From contig VXIS01000038.1 of assembly GCA_008704415.1 (NCBI GenBank), positions 1-64,000 on the forward strand: 64,000 nt of DNA, given 5' to 3'. How positions within the stretch are numbered: the first letter of the stretch is position 1; every line of letters starts with the position of its first letter. Source of the stretch: Sphaerosporella brunnea. Lineage: Eukaryota; Ascomycota; Pezizomycetes; Pezizales; Pyronemataceae. The translations under genes and the position numbers were made by a program. The notes under the pieces were generated by a model that was given only the letters and a program-made list of their open reading frames with translations, was not told where the DNA came from and ran no database searches. Below, piece after piece: positions 1 to 11,284 of the stretch.

Positions 1-303
1 AGCTTCCCGAGTGATTCTGGGCTGCCAGCATTTACCAGCCTTCATCCTTTCCTAAAAAGTGCAATATCGTAATTTTGCAATTCCATCCTTCTAGTGAGAA
101 GATGGTCATACTGCTATCCTGGACACAGGTTGAAATCCGATAAAACCATGGGACTGCTATGACCAGCGGAAGATGTTAAACATTTGTGAGTGCGTTCCAT
201 CACTGCACCGCCGCCGAAATGGACCACCTTGACGTAAACCTATCCAGCGGGGTTGAGCCAGACTTCACAGTTTTGAGTTTGGGTCGTGCTCCAGCCCACC
301 ATA

Positions 304-533
304 TGGTGCAGATGACCTTAGACCAATCTGTCGCTCAAAATTTCCCTGACTTTAACAAAATCACAATATTGCACGACTGGTGGAAGCCAGCACCTCAATC
401 TTGTAGAGCGCATCTTATTTGGGGGACGGAAGTGCAGTCTCCCCAGAGTTGTCACGTGGTGATCAGTTTATGACGAACAGTCGTTGCTGTCTCCACCACC
501 GCCGACGGGTCTGGTTTAAGGCCGCCTGCACCA
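304..533. mobile_element. Degenerate TA-type MITE, TGGTGCA family
   Basis: The left end TGGTGCAGATGACCTTAGAC and the right end GGCCGCCTGCACCA are inverted. The left end is preceded by TA; the right flank is CG rather than TA, so the flank has decayed. The interior matches the copies at 36663-36889 and 36985-37201, including the segment around the words GCGCATCTTATT and GGGGACGG. No coding capacity is seen. This is a diverged copy of the same non-autonomous family. Confidence 0.6.
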
Positions 534-981
534 CGCCAGCTGGCTCGACCTATCTGTCGAGCTTGTCGAGCTATCAGGTGTGCGAAACTATGAAGAAACA
601 TCTTTTGGAAATCCTTAACGTCTTCTGCCAAGTGGGCTATGCCATCCATCTTCGAATCCATGGTGTGAACGACTGTCTTCACATCGCCCAGATCCTCACC
701 GTGTCAATTCCAGTTTATAAACATATATTTCCCGTGCTGCACAGACGCCACCCCTTTAGCGAGTCTACTGAAGGTACCACATCTGCAGGAGGCGCAGCGA
801 GGGGAACAACCCCCATCACTGACTTGCCTCCGGGTATCAAGGCAGCCCCGACGTGACCCATGCGGCATGGCTGAATGCAAAAGCTAGATCAGCGTGCGAT
901 CAATGAAACAGTACCACTCACAGGAATCATTTCTCAACCATAACTCGAGGTGCACAGCTTTGTCTGTGGCGAGATTGACAA

Positions 982-1260
982 TGTAAGAGTATTACACTTA
1001 CCATGGGATGTCTCGCACTTATTTCCGTACAAAGCTGTATAAAACTACGTCACAGTAACAATTGTATGATGTCAGTATTCTATGAGTTTCTTTACCTTTC
1101 TTTACTACGTCAATTGGAATCATCATCAATGAATGCTCAGTCAATCAGTGACCTGTTATCGAAAATCCTCTTGATATTGTTCAAGTCTGATACACAGAAG
1201 CTTCTGAGTTTATTCGCATCGTTGAAATTGCGGATCTCATAAGCTCACGAAGAGATTATA
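982..1260 (+). mobile_element. Solo LTR, internally shortened
   Basis: It starts TGTAAGAGTATTACACTTAC and ends in ATTATA (a decayed TTACA). It is flanked by a perfect 5-bp target duplication GACAA (977-981 and 1261-1265). It aligns end to end with the longer LTR at 43524-44034 but lacks about 230 bp from the middle. It lies within R copy 1, so the LTR retrotransposon inserted after that repeat. No internal coding part remains; recombination between LTRs is the usual cause. Confidence 0.85.
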
Positions 1261-1732
1261 GACAACCAACATCCATGTTGCTAACAGTGCGGCCATTCCC
1301 ACGCTAGACGTTTGCGAGCGATAGGCAACGTCCGTCGACCAGTACAGCAACATGATAGCGGTTTACACCCGCGCAGCCACTCCCTTGTTTCGCCCCACAC
1401 ATTTTACCTTGACCAAGCCACTCCAAGAGGCATACATTGGCATCCGAGGGCAAGGCAATGTCTGCAGGTTTCCTCCAAGTGTGGTGTTTCCACCAATAGG
1501 ATGATGTTGAGCCATTCAATCAATTGTCTCTTCAGAGATACTCGTTCCACGGCCGTAGCGGATCCGTTTTCTTTCATGACTTATGTTTGGCTATTTCACA
1601 ACAAGAACACAAAATTGGACTGTTTCGTTGTGCGCAAGCAGGTGTTATCACCGATCTGCAGCAGCCAGAATGCAGTGTATGTTCCCGCATCCGCCGACAC
1701 TGTTGGCATCCGCAGGGGAGTGAGTTCAGGAT

Positions 1733-1750
1733 GGGTTAGGGTTAGGGTAA
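1733..1750 (+). repeat. Interstitial telomere-like repeat
   Basis: GGGTTAGGGTTAGGGTAA: two and a half TTAGGG units in the middle of repeat R copy 1. Confidence 0.75.
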
Positions 1751-1781
1751 CCCCAAGCCGCCAGGCACAGGCACTAGCAAG

Positions 1782-1805
1782 ATTCTTAGCGTGCACGCTA
1801 AGAAT
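1782..1805. repeat. Perfect 24-bp palindrome of family R
   Basis: The arm ATTCTTAGCGTG is followed directly by its exact reverse complement. Related palindromes with the same arm core TTCTTAGCG occur at 4333-4358 (decayed), 29430-29453, 55413-55435, 57140-57162 and 57205-57228, always inside R-like sequence. Confidence 0.8.
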
Positions 1806-2048
1806 ATTTCTCAGACGTTTAAACGTTGCCGAGCCAGGCGCAGCGACGGCACATACCCTTTCCCAGCGATCTAATCCTACACATGCCATTGAATACGAGT
1901 CTGGCACCCGAGGCGAGCTCGAGCCGCATCGAAGCAACAGGTAGTTGAGCCCAAACACAAAACGTTTGGGATGCAGCGCGGCTCGAATCTCGCGAGGTTT
2001 CTGTGTTGCACACCATTTCACCGCTGACAAGGGTACACCTCGCTGTTT

Positions 2049-2366
2049 GTGTGTCGGGCGTGCCATGTGAGAGCCTCTTCTTGGTGTAAGTATCAAATAA
2101 AACTGCAGGCCCGGGCCGCTGTATCTTGCCCAGTTTACCCGATTTTTAGCGCTGGCGATGTCATCATTAAGAAGCGCAACCGTCTCCTTCGGGCGTCGAG
2201 TTTTGCTGTATTGCTGCTCAAGCATTGGCTCAAGCAGCCGGAAGTAAACACCAGGTGGAAGCAGTGGGGTTACGATGCTCCGGAGGTTATACCAGAGGTG
2301 GTGGCAGGGGAGAGTATGGTAGCCGCTCACAGTGACCGCAATGCTGGACTGATCTACCTCGCGTAA
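2049..2366 (+). pseudogene. hAT transposase C-terminal remnant
   Basis: The open frame contains FSAGDVIIKKRNRLL, then SSFAVLLLKHWLKQ and a WGY motif. This is the conserved end of the hAT catalytic/dimerisation region, where the usual pattern is S-x-GxIIxxKRxRL followed by a leucine-rich helix with a Trp. The same stretch with the same order is present at 44085-44330. The N-terminal DDE part and BED finger are absent here, so this is a 3' fragment of a dead element. The sequence just upstream contains no intact transposase frame. Confidence 0.75.
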
Positions 2367-2649
2367 CTACACATCGGACAACGGCCATGAACTGCTGGCT
2401 GCGCGCCTGCTTCCACGCCAAAACATGTACAGAAATAGAACTGACAGAGGATCACTGCTATTTCGTGTTGAAACTGACTTGTCTGATGCCGTTTCCGTGG
2501 TCCGCGAGAACGTAGGTCCCATTTCGGCGAGGGAAATTCGGGACTAATGGGTGAAGGCTCTGGACAGCGGTGTTGCAGGCCTGGCGGCAAGAGATCTCCC
2601 CGGGATGGGGGGAGAATTGAACGCCATTGCTGCTGGGTCGACGGAGTCC

Positions 2650-3121
2650 GAATGCATTTTCAGTTGGTGTGTACCCTATTGCTGCAGGGAGAAATGCATG
2701 GCTGCTGATGGTAGAGGTTGAAACGCAATTCCTGATCAGCGAGCTCCGCTCGGAAACGCTGTGATCGGCGCAATTGAATGCCGCAGGTCCCAGGCCAGCC
2801 TGTTGTGTATGGTCTGGGGTCGTAAATCGAGGAGGTGGAACGTAGGATGACCGATTTGGAACCTCGGGCAGCGGGGATGGAATGACTAGTCGTTGTTGAT
2901 TGCAATAAGTGCACGTTGTGGGTGGCCAGCTTGACGTCGTCTCGGGGTTCTTGTGTTATTTAAATCCATGGTAGATACTTCGCGTGCCTGGCGGGCCCGT
3001 GGGCACTTGGATCTCGGCCCAAATGCTTGGTCGACACTGGACTCGATTTGAAAAGGCTGTTTAATTCCAACGGATTCAGACCTCGCCAAAAGCCGGACTG
3101 GCCGGTCTATCGGCAGCCCTG
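2650..3121. mobile_element. Partial TIR element, CAGGGCTG family
   Basis: The right end, GCCGGACTGGCCGG followed shortly by GCAGCCCTG, matches the right end at 59193. The interior shares the CCTGGCGGGCCCG segment and the WGTAGATACTT region with 58545-59193. The left terminus (CAGGGCTGTCAA) is missing, so this is a truncated copy. CAGGG-type ends suit hAT-like elements, but no target duplication can be tested here. Confidence 0.5.
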
Positions 3122-3689
3122 AAGGGAACATGGGCCCATGTAGACATGACAGAATATGCGTAGAAAGTGGAGAATGGGCGGCGTGTTATGACATCATGTA
3201 TTTTGCATTGTTGGCTATTAATGCTGCGAGGGTTTCCTACATTCATTCTTAAGATAAGTTTATTTGCATCTGCGGAATCGCGGATGTTTTAAGGTTACAG
3301 ACCGCCCTTGCCGCAACGTCCTGTCCCTGCCTGAAATGCATGAGCATTGATGGCTGATTGTGCCGCGGTGTGTTTATGAATAGTCCACTAGACGTCATAA
3401 ACCGAGCAACAGCAACCGATTCATTCGCGACGGAATCATAGCGCCCCCCATGTGCTACCAAAGGCTGCCAACAGACCCACCAGTTCGGCGTGTAGCGATA
3501 TTCGAACCCGTTTGAATTGAACGGGCATTGCTCCCCGAGATGCATGTGCGGACAGGGAGCACGAAAACGCGGCTCCCGCCTGCAAACCCTCGTTATCTCC
3601 CGTTCATCGTTTTAAACACAAGAGCCTAAAGAAGACCCAAAACGGAACCGCCAATCATCCCATCTCCGCCGCCCGACTTTCCAAATCGC

Positions 3690-4370
3690 GCGACTTGTGT
3701 TCGACCTTCTCGATCCGCGAGCCCAGTCGCCATTGTCGAAATGCGCGGCTAGAAAAGCGTCGATGCTCGCAGAAGCGCAATCTGGAACCCTGGACGGTAT
3801 AGCATTCAATCATATAACCGTGGGTCTTTTCAGGACTGCCAATGCGCAGCGAGGAGAACAGCCATCGCGGAATGCCACGTGCTGAGGCAGCAACGCCTGA
3901 CCCACGCAGCGTGGCAGAATGCTGTGGCCAGGTCAGCGTGCATTCAATAACAGCGCACCAATCAGTTTCTCGAGTGTAAGTCTGGGTATGAAGCTTTGTC
4001 TGCCGCGAGATTGACGAGCCACGCTGAGGCTGGCTCCGCCACATTGGATATATTACCGGCCGTGAAAAGCCCAATATCTTCAGGCTGCACTCCAAGCAAC
4101 AGCATGATGTTGAGCAACCCCGGCAAGTGTTGTCACAGGGACGGTCACCGCGGATGCAGCCCCATCCACCACTCCAGTTTGGCTATTTCGCCGCGAGTAC
4201 CCGAGAGTCTACTGTTTCTTTTTGCGCCATCCTGTCTACATCGGCCTTTACCCCAGAGGCCCCCCTCTGCAATGATGACAGAGTTGCTGTTCGCGGGGGA
4301 GCAAAACATGTTGGTCTGATGCCGCCAGCAAGATTCTTAGCGCGAACGTCAAGATTATTCCCTAGTCCCT
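3690..4370. repeat. Dispersed repeat family R, copy 2
   Basis: Matches copy 1 around AATGCGCAGCGAGG, the segment with GAAGCTTTGTCTGC and GCGAGATTGACGAGCC, and the decayed palindrome AAGATTCTTAGCGCGAACGT near 4331. In copy 1 the LTR is inserted at the corresponding GCGAGATTGACAA, so this copy shows the empty-site arrangement. No intact frame. Confidence 0.45.
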
Positions 4371-4391
4371 GATCACGTGTTCAAACGTTCA

Positions 4392-4440
4392 CGTACCTTT
4401 CACCTGCGACGTGTTCCCACGTTCGCAGGTGAAAGGTACG
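4392..4440. repeat. 49-bp near-perfect hairpin
   Basis: The left arm starts CGTACCTTTCACCTGCGA and the right arm ends TCGCAGGTGAAAGGTACG. The stem is about 22 bp with one extra base on the right arm and a loop of about four bases (TTCC). It directly follows R copy 2. Function unknown; it could be the terminus of a foldback element. Confidence 0.8.
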
Positions 4441-4444
4441 AGGG

Positions 4445-7396
4445 TCTGTTGTGGGAAACGTAGCAGCGGTGGTAGCAGCAGTCCGATGTTGGCCGATGAT
4501 ATACACCCCGCAATCTGCAAGCGAAACTCTTTTTGCGTGATGTGGAGGCCATCGGTCTGCATCTGCTGGCGACACACGTACCGCCGTATATATTACAACA
4601 CTACCAGTTCCAATCCACACCTTGAACTGATATACAGTCACGTCATCCTACCTCTGCGCTGCAATTTGGTGCGGTTTGCGTCGCCTTTGCTGGGCATCCG
4701 CAGTGGTGTTCGTCGCTATCGTTTCCAGCCGGGTTATAGGAAAAAGTGTTGGAAGATATCAAGCTCCAAAGTCCAGCTGACTCGGACCTCTAGGCGACAG
4801 GCGGAATGAGCAGGTGTCACAGGTGCTACTGGGATAGCGACAGCCTTGCGTGAAGCGTCGATGGGAGGGGCAGGGTGGGCAGGCTGGTAATCTGCCGACA
4901 ATCATGATGCATCGCTTCTTACTGAGAGGGTGGTAGGGGTGTTGCTTCTCTCGAGTCTTTGACTTCACATTCGAATTGCGGGTTCAGCCTGGCGACATTC
5001 TGAAAAGGACATGGAAGCACTGGAATTCTTTCAGTCGGCTCCATCGGGTATTACGACCCGACCAAACCACCCCCTCCCAACTACAGCAAAGCTTTGTCAC
5101 ACCCCTTGACTGATGCTACCGACTCTGTAGGACGGCTGCGAGATTTCGATGAGATATCATTGAATCGTAGTACCTGCAACCACGGACAGCTGTTAAAACC
5201 GCCGCCCGAATGGGCTCAGTAGTGGTACTCAACGTAGGCTGAACTGTCCGGCTGCGTGCAAATCGAGTCACGTCGAGTGGATTCTGTTGGCCGCATGCAA
5301 CGTGAGTCATCCAGCCAGATTTTGCCATCCAGCGCCGACAAATCAGGCTTGCTGGGCCATGGAGGGATCAGATCACGATACCTTCGCGTGATCACACGCT
5401 TTACTCAGCTACAGTTACAACGCTTTGCAGGGTCATTCCGCGAATTACCCGATGAGGCAGACCCCAAGGAACGGTTCTCTCTCTGTAAACGCGGTGGCAA
5501 TGTTTGAGGACCCACGATAGATGCTGTTTGTGGCTGTTGTTCGATTTTGCTGTCGCTGCGATGTGTTGTTCGCCAAAGGCTACCGACTGAGTTTTGATTT
5601 CGTCACAGCCTGGTGGCATCACCAGGACTGCCAGCACGTTTGCACAAAAGGTCGCTCAGAGTCTGCAGCCAGGCTGGAGCCTCCTATTGGATCACGGGGA
5701 ATCCCGATTTCTGGTCAAACGGCCTTTTCAACCTACCTGGAGTACCACGAGTGCTCCGGTGTTGCTCACGGCCCGTCTGGGGCAGACCCCACTCCAGACT
5801 AGCCTAGATCGCACGTGACGCTACACTCATAAGGCAGGCCCGGGACTGGCAATCTGTTGGGCGTCACGGCTCTGACTGCGCGCGGTGACCGCAGTTGACC
5901 ATGGTCAACGGCAGCCCAGCGGGTAATCAGTTAGCGATCTTTTGTCGATTCCTTACTAGTATATGTGGCCGCAACTACCATCTCCGATCCACAAAGCGAC
6001 CGGCTTGTTGTTTCTCTTTTCGACGTCGGCTTTAGACTCACCGTCGATCTTGTACTCCCGCGGGTCGTCGCTTTTGCTCTTGCTACAGCGCCACCACTAG
6101 AGCCCTCCACGTTGGTATTTCACTCCATGCATGTATATGTGGCAAGTCAGAGGTCCCATCAGCCGGCGTTCCGGTCACCTTGAACTCGTTTTCATTGCGC
6201 TTCCGGCTGCATTTGAGGCCATTGATAACGGCTTTATCAGTCGCTTTCGGAACGAATGGGCTTTTCGCCGACCCAGGTTCAAGGAGAGAGGGCAGATGGT
6301 GAGTTCAAATGGGCTCGCGGCTCTACCCAGTCGCACCTCCGAAGGTTGAGAGTCTTGAGAGCTTGCACTTCCGTCGGACTCCCATCAAATAGTCATATGA
6401 CAGGGAGACATGAACAGGCGGGATTTGGAGCCCAAAAACAATGGCCCGGGCCGTCGAGACAGCCCAGCGGGACCAGGCCCTTTTCATCCAGGCTCCGCGC
6501 ACAGCCACCCATGAGAAACACAGACGCCGAGCGACCCGCGTTGTAGACACAAAATCTGGTCGTTGGAACGCCGGATGTGTGGCGGTAACCCGGCGTGCAA
6601 GCGCCTCTCACAGACCTAAGGATGCTTGCGAAATCAGCCGGGCTGCAGCCAGGCTGTGTGGGCTTACACCCGGGGTGCTCAAGAAACCGGCCGGCGCAAC
6701 CCAGGCTGTTTCAGCGGGCTAATGACAACAATGATGAACAGTGTCTCAATGCAAGAGTTAATAGTCAGATTTCATCGTCCAACCTGGATCCGGGCTCTGC
6801 TAGGCTAGCGCATATGCCTTCGCAATCCACAGGCCGGCTTGAGGAAATGGTTATCATGCCTATCGCGAGAGTTGGTGATGCCGTGATCGACGACGTTTCC
6901 GCATCCGCCCACCGACTGACCACCACCATACTTCGGGCATCGCACCGCCATTGTGTTCCCTGCCGAGTCTGAAGAGATCATCGCTCAGCTTGATGGCGGC
7001 GAACGGTGGTATGCAGCCATGCGAAAAGGCGCCTGCAGCATCTAGGTTCTGGTCCCGTCGTCCCCACGTGCCCTACTGGGCCTTGCCGCGATCACGAAAA
7101 AGTCTAGATTCCGGAGGCGGAGGCGAGGGGGATCGCCCATACAGCCTGGGAATAGGTCAGTTTTACTTTGAGCTGCTACGTGAGTAAACAGTCCGCTGAA
7201 ACTGAAAAGTCCCGTATATAGACTTGTTGCAACGTGCTATGGTCAATCTTCAGCTCGATCGCGGCGCTCCAAAATGTGTTTTCTGTCTCCGGAGATTTAC
7301 CGGAGGATATACGGTTAGTTTTTCATCCTTAACTAGATCAGGACCCTCGTTATGTAAGGCTGTGGAATTTGATTGACGATAGGCAAAGACCCGTGC
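4445..7396. other. Unassigned stretch
   Basis: Many short overlapping frames on both strands but none recognisable, no long open frame and no clear terminal repeats. Base composition is similar to the surrounding decayed repeats. I see nothing I can support here. Confidence 0.5.
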
Positions 7397-7404
7397 CGAA
7401 TAGG

Positions 7405-8524
7405 CAGTGTTGCACACGAGTCGACAATTCTCGCCGAGGGTCTCGGTCTCGTGAGAACCGTGCGGTCTCGAAATGTCTCGCCGGTCTCGTGACAGTCTCG
7501 ACGGTTCTCGTTTGGTCTCGTCATTCTCGCGAGTGCTCGGCTGTCTCGCCAACGTTCAGGTACACAAATTGCTATTCTACGAGGATAGTGTCTGCAATTG
7601 CATCGTTGTTATGTTCCTCGCCCATCTGCGTGCACCAGGGCACATGACCCGTCCGCCCAGTTTACGATGCAGACTGGAAACCCTGTTCCGTGCGAGCCCC
7701 GTTCGAGTGATCACCCCATCCCAGCCCCGTTCGAGTTATCAACCCCATCCCAGCCACGTTCGAGTGATCAACCCTGTTCCGTCCCCGTTCGAGTGATGAG
7801 GCCCGCCCAAGCTCCATTCGACTGATCAATCCCGCCCCTCCCCCGTTCGAGTGATCAACCCCGTTCCAGCCCCGTTTGAGTGATCAACCCCGTCCAAGTG
7901 ATCAATCCCGTTCCGTCCGAGCCCCGTTCGAGTGATCAACCCTGTTCGAGTGATCAACCCCGTCCAAGTGATCATCCCCGTTCCGTCCGAGCCCCGTTCG
8001 AGTGATCAACCCTGTTCGAGTGATCAACCCCGTCCAAGTGATCATCCCCGTTCCGTCCGAGCCCCGTTCGAGTGATCAACCCCGTTCCAGCCCCGTTCGA
8101 GTGATCAACCCCGTTCCAGCCCCGTTCGAGTGATCAACCCCGTCCAAGTGATCATCCCCGTTCCGTCCGAGCCCCGTTCGAGTGATCAACCCCGTTCCAG
8201 CCCGGTTCGAGTGATCAATTTCGTCCCAGCCCCGTTCGAGTGATCAATCCCGTTCCGTCCCCGTTCTAGTGATCAATCCCATCCCAGCCCCCTTCGAGTG
8301 ATCAACCCCGTTCCGTCCGAGCCCCGTTCGAGTGATCCATCCCATCCCAGCCACGTTCGAGTGATCAAGCTCTCCCGCGCCGGAGAGATTCTCGTCGGGT
8401 CTCGCCTGGTCTCGCTAGGCCGCCGCCATTCTCGGTCAGTCTCGCCATTCTCGAGCGGTCTCAACAGTTTTCGACGTGTCTCGATCATTCTCAGTCTCGT
8501 CTCGCGGTCTCGTGTGCAACACTG
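7405..8524 (+). mobile_element. Minisatellite-bearing hAT-like element, copy 1
   Basis: The terminal inverted repeats CAGTGTTGCACACGAG and CTCGTGTGCAACACTG are perfect. They are flanked by a perfect 8-bp duplication CGAATAGG (7397-7404 and 8525-8532), the size made by hAT transposases. Each end carries many TCTCG words (GTCTCG, TTCTCG), mirrored at the other end as in subterminal binding-site arrays. The middle is a minisatellite (about 7690-8370). No transposase frame, so it is non-autonomous. The target is the edge of the MITE at 8531. Related copies: 46779 (left end only) and 60309-61128 (opposite orientation). Confidence 0.88.
7690..8370. repeat. Minisatellite inside the hAT-like element
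   Basis: Irregular tandem units built on CCCGTTCGAGTGATCAACC with spacers such as CCGTTCCAGC or CCGTTCCGTCCGAG. Unit length varies (about 20-35 bp). The same array in reverse orientation is much more regular at 60485-60860. Not a CRISPR: spacers are themselves repeated and the units vary in length. Confidence 0.85.
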
Positions 8525-8530
8525 CGAATA

Positions 8531-8671
8531 GGGCCGCTTAGACGGGCGCTTTTGACTTGAATATCCGAATTGTCAACCGGCTGTTTATCGATGTCTGTAA
8601 GCAATTTGATCTCAAAACTAGCCTTAAATCCGGAAATGTCGAAAAAATATAAACGCCTGTCTGAGCGGCCC
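8531..8671. mobile_element. 141-bp TA-flanked MITE, GGGCCGCT family, copy 1
   Basis: The ends GGGCCGCTTAGACGGGCG and CGCCTGTCTGAGCGGCCC are inverted and flanked by TA on both sides (8529-8530, 8672-8673), as for Tc1/mariner-type derivatives. A second copy of identical length is at 16182-16322. The hAT-like element at 7405-8524 used this MITE's first two bases as part of its target, so the MITE is the older insertion. Confidence 0.85.
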
Positions 8672-8673
8672 TA

Positions 8674-9460
8674 ATATGACAACGAACCACCTGCCGATGT
8701 AAGCGCGCGATCATAGACTATTTCATTTAGGCTGACCCCGAATGGAGATGCAACCATGCCTTTACAAGCATGAATAGCGGTCCCCGCGCGACGCCAGGCT
8801 GTGAGTTGGGAGGCCAGAGTTACAGGGGCGTTGTGGAAAACGACCGTGAGCACAGGGTACGTGTGGGGTTCACAGCGGTACGGTTTTGGGGTATTGTTTT
8901 CCAATATAAGCGCAAGGGTATTTGACCATATCTGCGTGTGCAAGGGTCCCCGGCAGAGCACCGAGAGGCCTACAAACGTAGGGTCCATTCAGGATTTGTA
9001 ATCTGAATGATCCGACGGTGTATTCACACACGAACATCGAGCAATTCACTATGGTGACCTTAGAATGATCCCGACTTAAATCTATTCGCAACGGAAGAAA
9101 CAGGACGATGACGTTGAACACACCCGATAACTCTATGTGATTGTATATCCTGGGAACTATCGAGTCACACAGTGTGTGCCGCATGATCTTTTTCGTTCCT
9201 GCAGCAGCGGTAGGGACAGCCATTCTGCATCATGAAATGCGCTGTCAAACAAAAGAACCTTGCCACTGTGGAGCAACCAATACCCGACATGACTCGGAGA
9301 CTATCATCAGTCACCATTAAATGATATCATCAAACTGACGGTTTTGTCCACGATGCTGCCAGGCATGGAACAGCAACATTCCGCCCGATTTCCACGATGC
9401 CCGCACAAGAAAACGCTGCGAGACCTATGAGGTAAAGCCCTCGACTGCTTGGTAACAACT
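8674..9460. other. Unassigned stretch
   Basis: Only short unrecognised frames on both strands. No terminal repeats or known domain seen. Confidence 0.4.
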
Positions 9461-9561
9461 TCACCCGCAATGTTCTGTGCAACGCGCGCTTCTTCTCCGC
9501 CACTGAGCTGTGCTACATCTCTGGGGAAGCGGTTGTACGCAACGACGCTGGCCAGCGTTTT

Positions 9562-10083
9562 GTGTTGCAACTCAACTCATCGCTCATGTTCCCCATGGAA
9601 AACGTGCCGTGGCTTGTCTTGGAAGGCATAAACTTTGAGGGCACAGTCAATACCGACAGAAAGGTTCAGTCGTATCTGTTTCGCACGCTGGGACTGCTGC
9701 GCTCCGCTGTCGTCGTCACCCTGAATAACCACGATAGCTATAAGCAAGGGATTATCCCCCGGCGTGAGCATATACGGGGGAAGCATGTTACCCAGGGAAC
9801 TACCGTCTCCTGCAAGCAGGGGAAGACATCACGCAGACACCGAGTCCTACTGCGCTTTCCGCATGAGCAGGATGACGACGCCCTGCTCAGTTACTCCGCC
9901 ATAATTGTGATTGCTACGGTCAGCGTCTACGCCAACGGCACTATTCGCTCCTTCGTCAGGGCGCACGAGGGGAGCATGCTAATTAAGGTTGATGTGGCAC
10001 AGATCTGGCCAGTGCGCTCCCAGTCGAGGTTCACTATTGAACGGGCACAACTCGAACGCCTTGGTCCGCCAGAACGAGAGTGA
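9562..10083 (+). CDS. Hypothetical protein, possibly longer upstream
   Basis: A 173-codon frame. The same frame stays open upstream of the first Met to about 9464 (reading NVLCNARFFSATELCYISGE), so the Met may be internal and a spliced or truncated start is possible. The predicted product alternates hydrophobic and charged segments, with one strongly hydrophobic stretch (YSAIIVIATVSVY) too short to call a membrane span. No domain recognised. The antisense frames here are fragmented, which favours this strand. It could be a real gene, a gene fragment or a transposon-borne frame. No neighbours inform its function. Confidence 0.35.
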   Translation: MLQLNSSLMFPMENVPWLVLEGINFEGTVNTDRKVQSYLFRTLGLLRSAVVVTLNNHDSYKQGIIPRREHIRGKHVTQGTTVSCKQGKTSRRHRVLLRFPHEQDDDALLSYSAIIVIATVSVYANGTIRSFVRAHEGSMLIKVDVAQIWPVRSQSRFTIERAQLERLGPPERE

Positions 10084-11284
10084 TCGCTGCTGGGTGCTGG
10101 TGGGGCCGCTGTCGGGTTTGATTGCAGGATTGGACGGCAAGGAGGCTGCGCGCCAGGAAGCAGCATAATATCATTTTGCCCAAGGTGGGATAATGAATGC
10201 GGAGATGCGGTGGTCGATTTTGTTCGATCCTCGGGTCTTTTTTGGCTTTGTCACTTTCTTGTGAGTTGTAATTAGCCGGCATTTCGTTGTCCAGCAGCTC
10301 AATCAAGTGCATTAAAGTGGAAATACTCTGATGAATACCGCTCATCCTTTACATTTCATTCTTGCGTCTCCTGACTATTGAAACTTTCGTTCCCACCCGC
10401 GCGACCAACGCAAGAAAAACCGAAGTAACATACAGCGCCAGCAGGCGTAGCCCTATTGAATATGTAGTCCGGTAGAAGCACAAGCGGGTGTGCACGCCAG
10501 ATTCTTGCGATCATGACCGGAGAGAGATATCCAAAAGCCGCATTGGACGTCTCCTCGATAGCATTCCATCGCATGTGGAGATGAAGTGCAGCTTTCGCCT
10601 TAACGGACAGATTGCACCACGAGCGCTAACCTTGCGGGGTAATTTCACAACGGTTGAATCAAGGCTTCTAGCAAGACTGCAATTTCAGGTAAGTTCACCA
10701 CGCGGACAATTGATAGCCTGCGCGAGGAATGGAGAGACTCGTCCAGGCAGCGACGGCTGTGCACATCAACATCCTTTTCAATTTCGCAAGTCTAGTGTCA
10801 TCACCGCCAAAGAAAACCTGCCTATGACTGTCCCGCCATGGCAATCATTGGCACTTTGTGAAGGCAGTCCTTTCATCATGGTGTCAAGGTTCCTCCATGG
10901 CGACCAGGTTGCCTTGGAGATAAGCTTGGAGCCGCGGGCGGCAGCGCGCTTTGAGCACCACGCGACAGGCTGCCAGGATCCACGGCGGATTCGATAAAAC
11001 GCCGCCCCCGCGCAGGTGCTCTGGAAGTGCCGCAGGTGCCTGCGCAGATGTCTTCCCACCACCTCAAACCGCCTAGCAACTATCACAAAGCTCTTTCGAG
11101 CTCATACTCGCCGGCGACGACGGCCGGGGAGTCCATGGGGGCTCTGATTCCGCTAGTGTTCGAGTTTCTGGGTATTGCGCCAAGCCTTCAACGATTGGTA
11201 CGGACATCATCATTATTTTCTCACAGATGCCGGTGCGCCTGCGTCCACATATGGGCTCGCCCATGCAAAACTAGGTTCCAGTTC
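10084..11284. other. Unassigned stretch with one 169-codon frame
   Basis: A plus-strand frame at 10488-10997 (169 codons) has no recognisable domain, and overlapping minus-strand frames are of similar quality, so I do not call a gene. No clear repeats seen. Confidence 0.35.

Larger units (their letters stand above)
560..1960. repeat. Dispersed repeat family R, copy 1
   Basis: This segment is similar to 28500-29560 and in parts to 3690-4370 and 54940-58380. Shared landmarks are a minus-strand reading frame starting MKTVVHTMDS (start near 682), the words CAACGTCCGTCGAC and GCGCAGCGAGG, and a palindrome at 1782-1805 preceded by GCAAGATTCTTAGCG. A solo LTR sits inside it (982-1260). The start Met and spacing of the minus-strand frame are conserved in the copy at 28777, so a protein may once have been encoded. 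I do not recognise it. Edges are approximate. Confidence 0.5.

Noticed and set aside
1596..2330. 244-codon minus-strand frame
   Set aside because: It runs across the telomere-like repeat, the palindrome of family R and the antisense of the hAT fragment, so it has no coherent coding content.
7690..8370. CRISPR-like array of repeats and spacers
   Set aside because: Spacers are themselves repeated, unit length varies, no cas genes, eukaryotic context and clear placement inside a transposable element.
10488..10997. 169-codon plus frame as a gene
   Set aside because: No recognisable domain, antisense frames of similar length, and no conservation that can be judged here.
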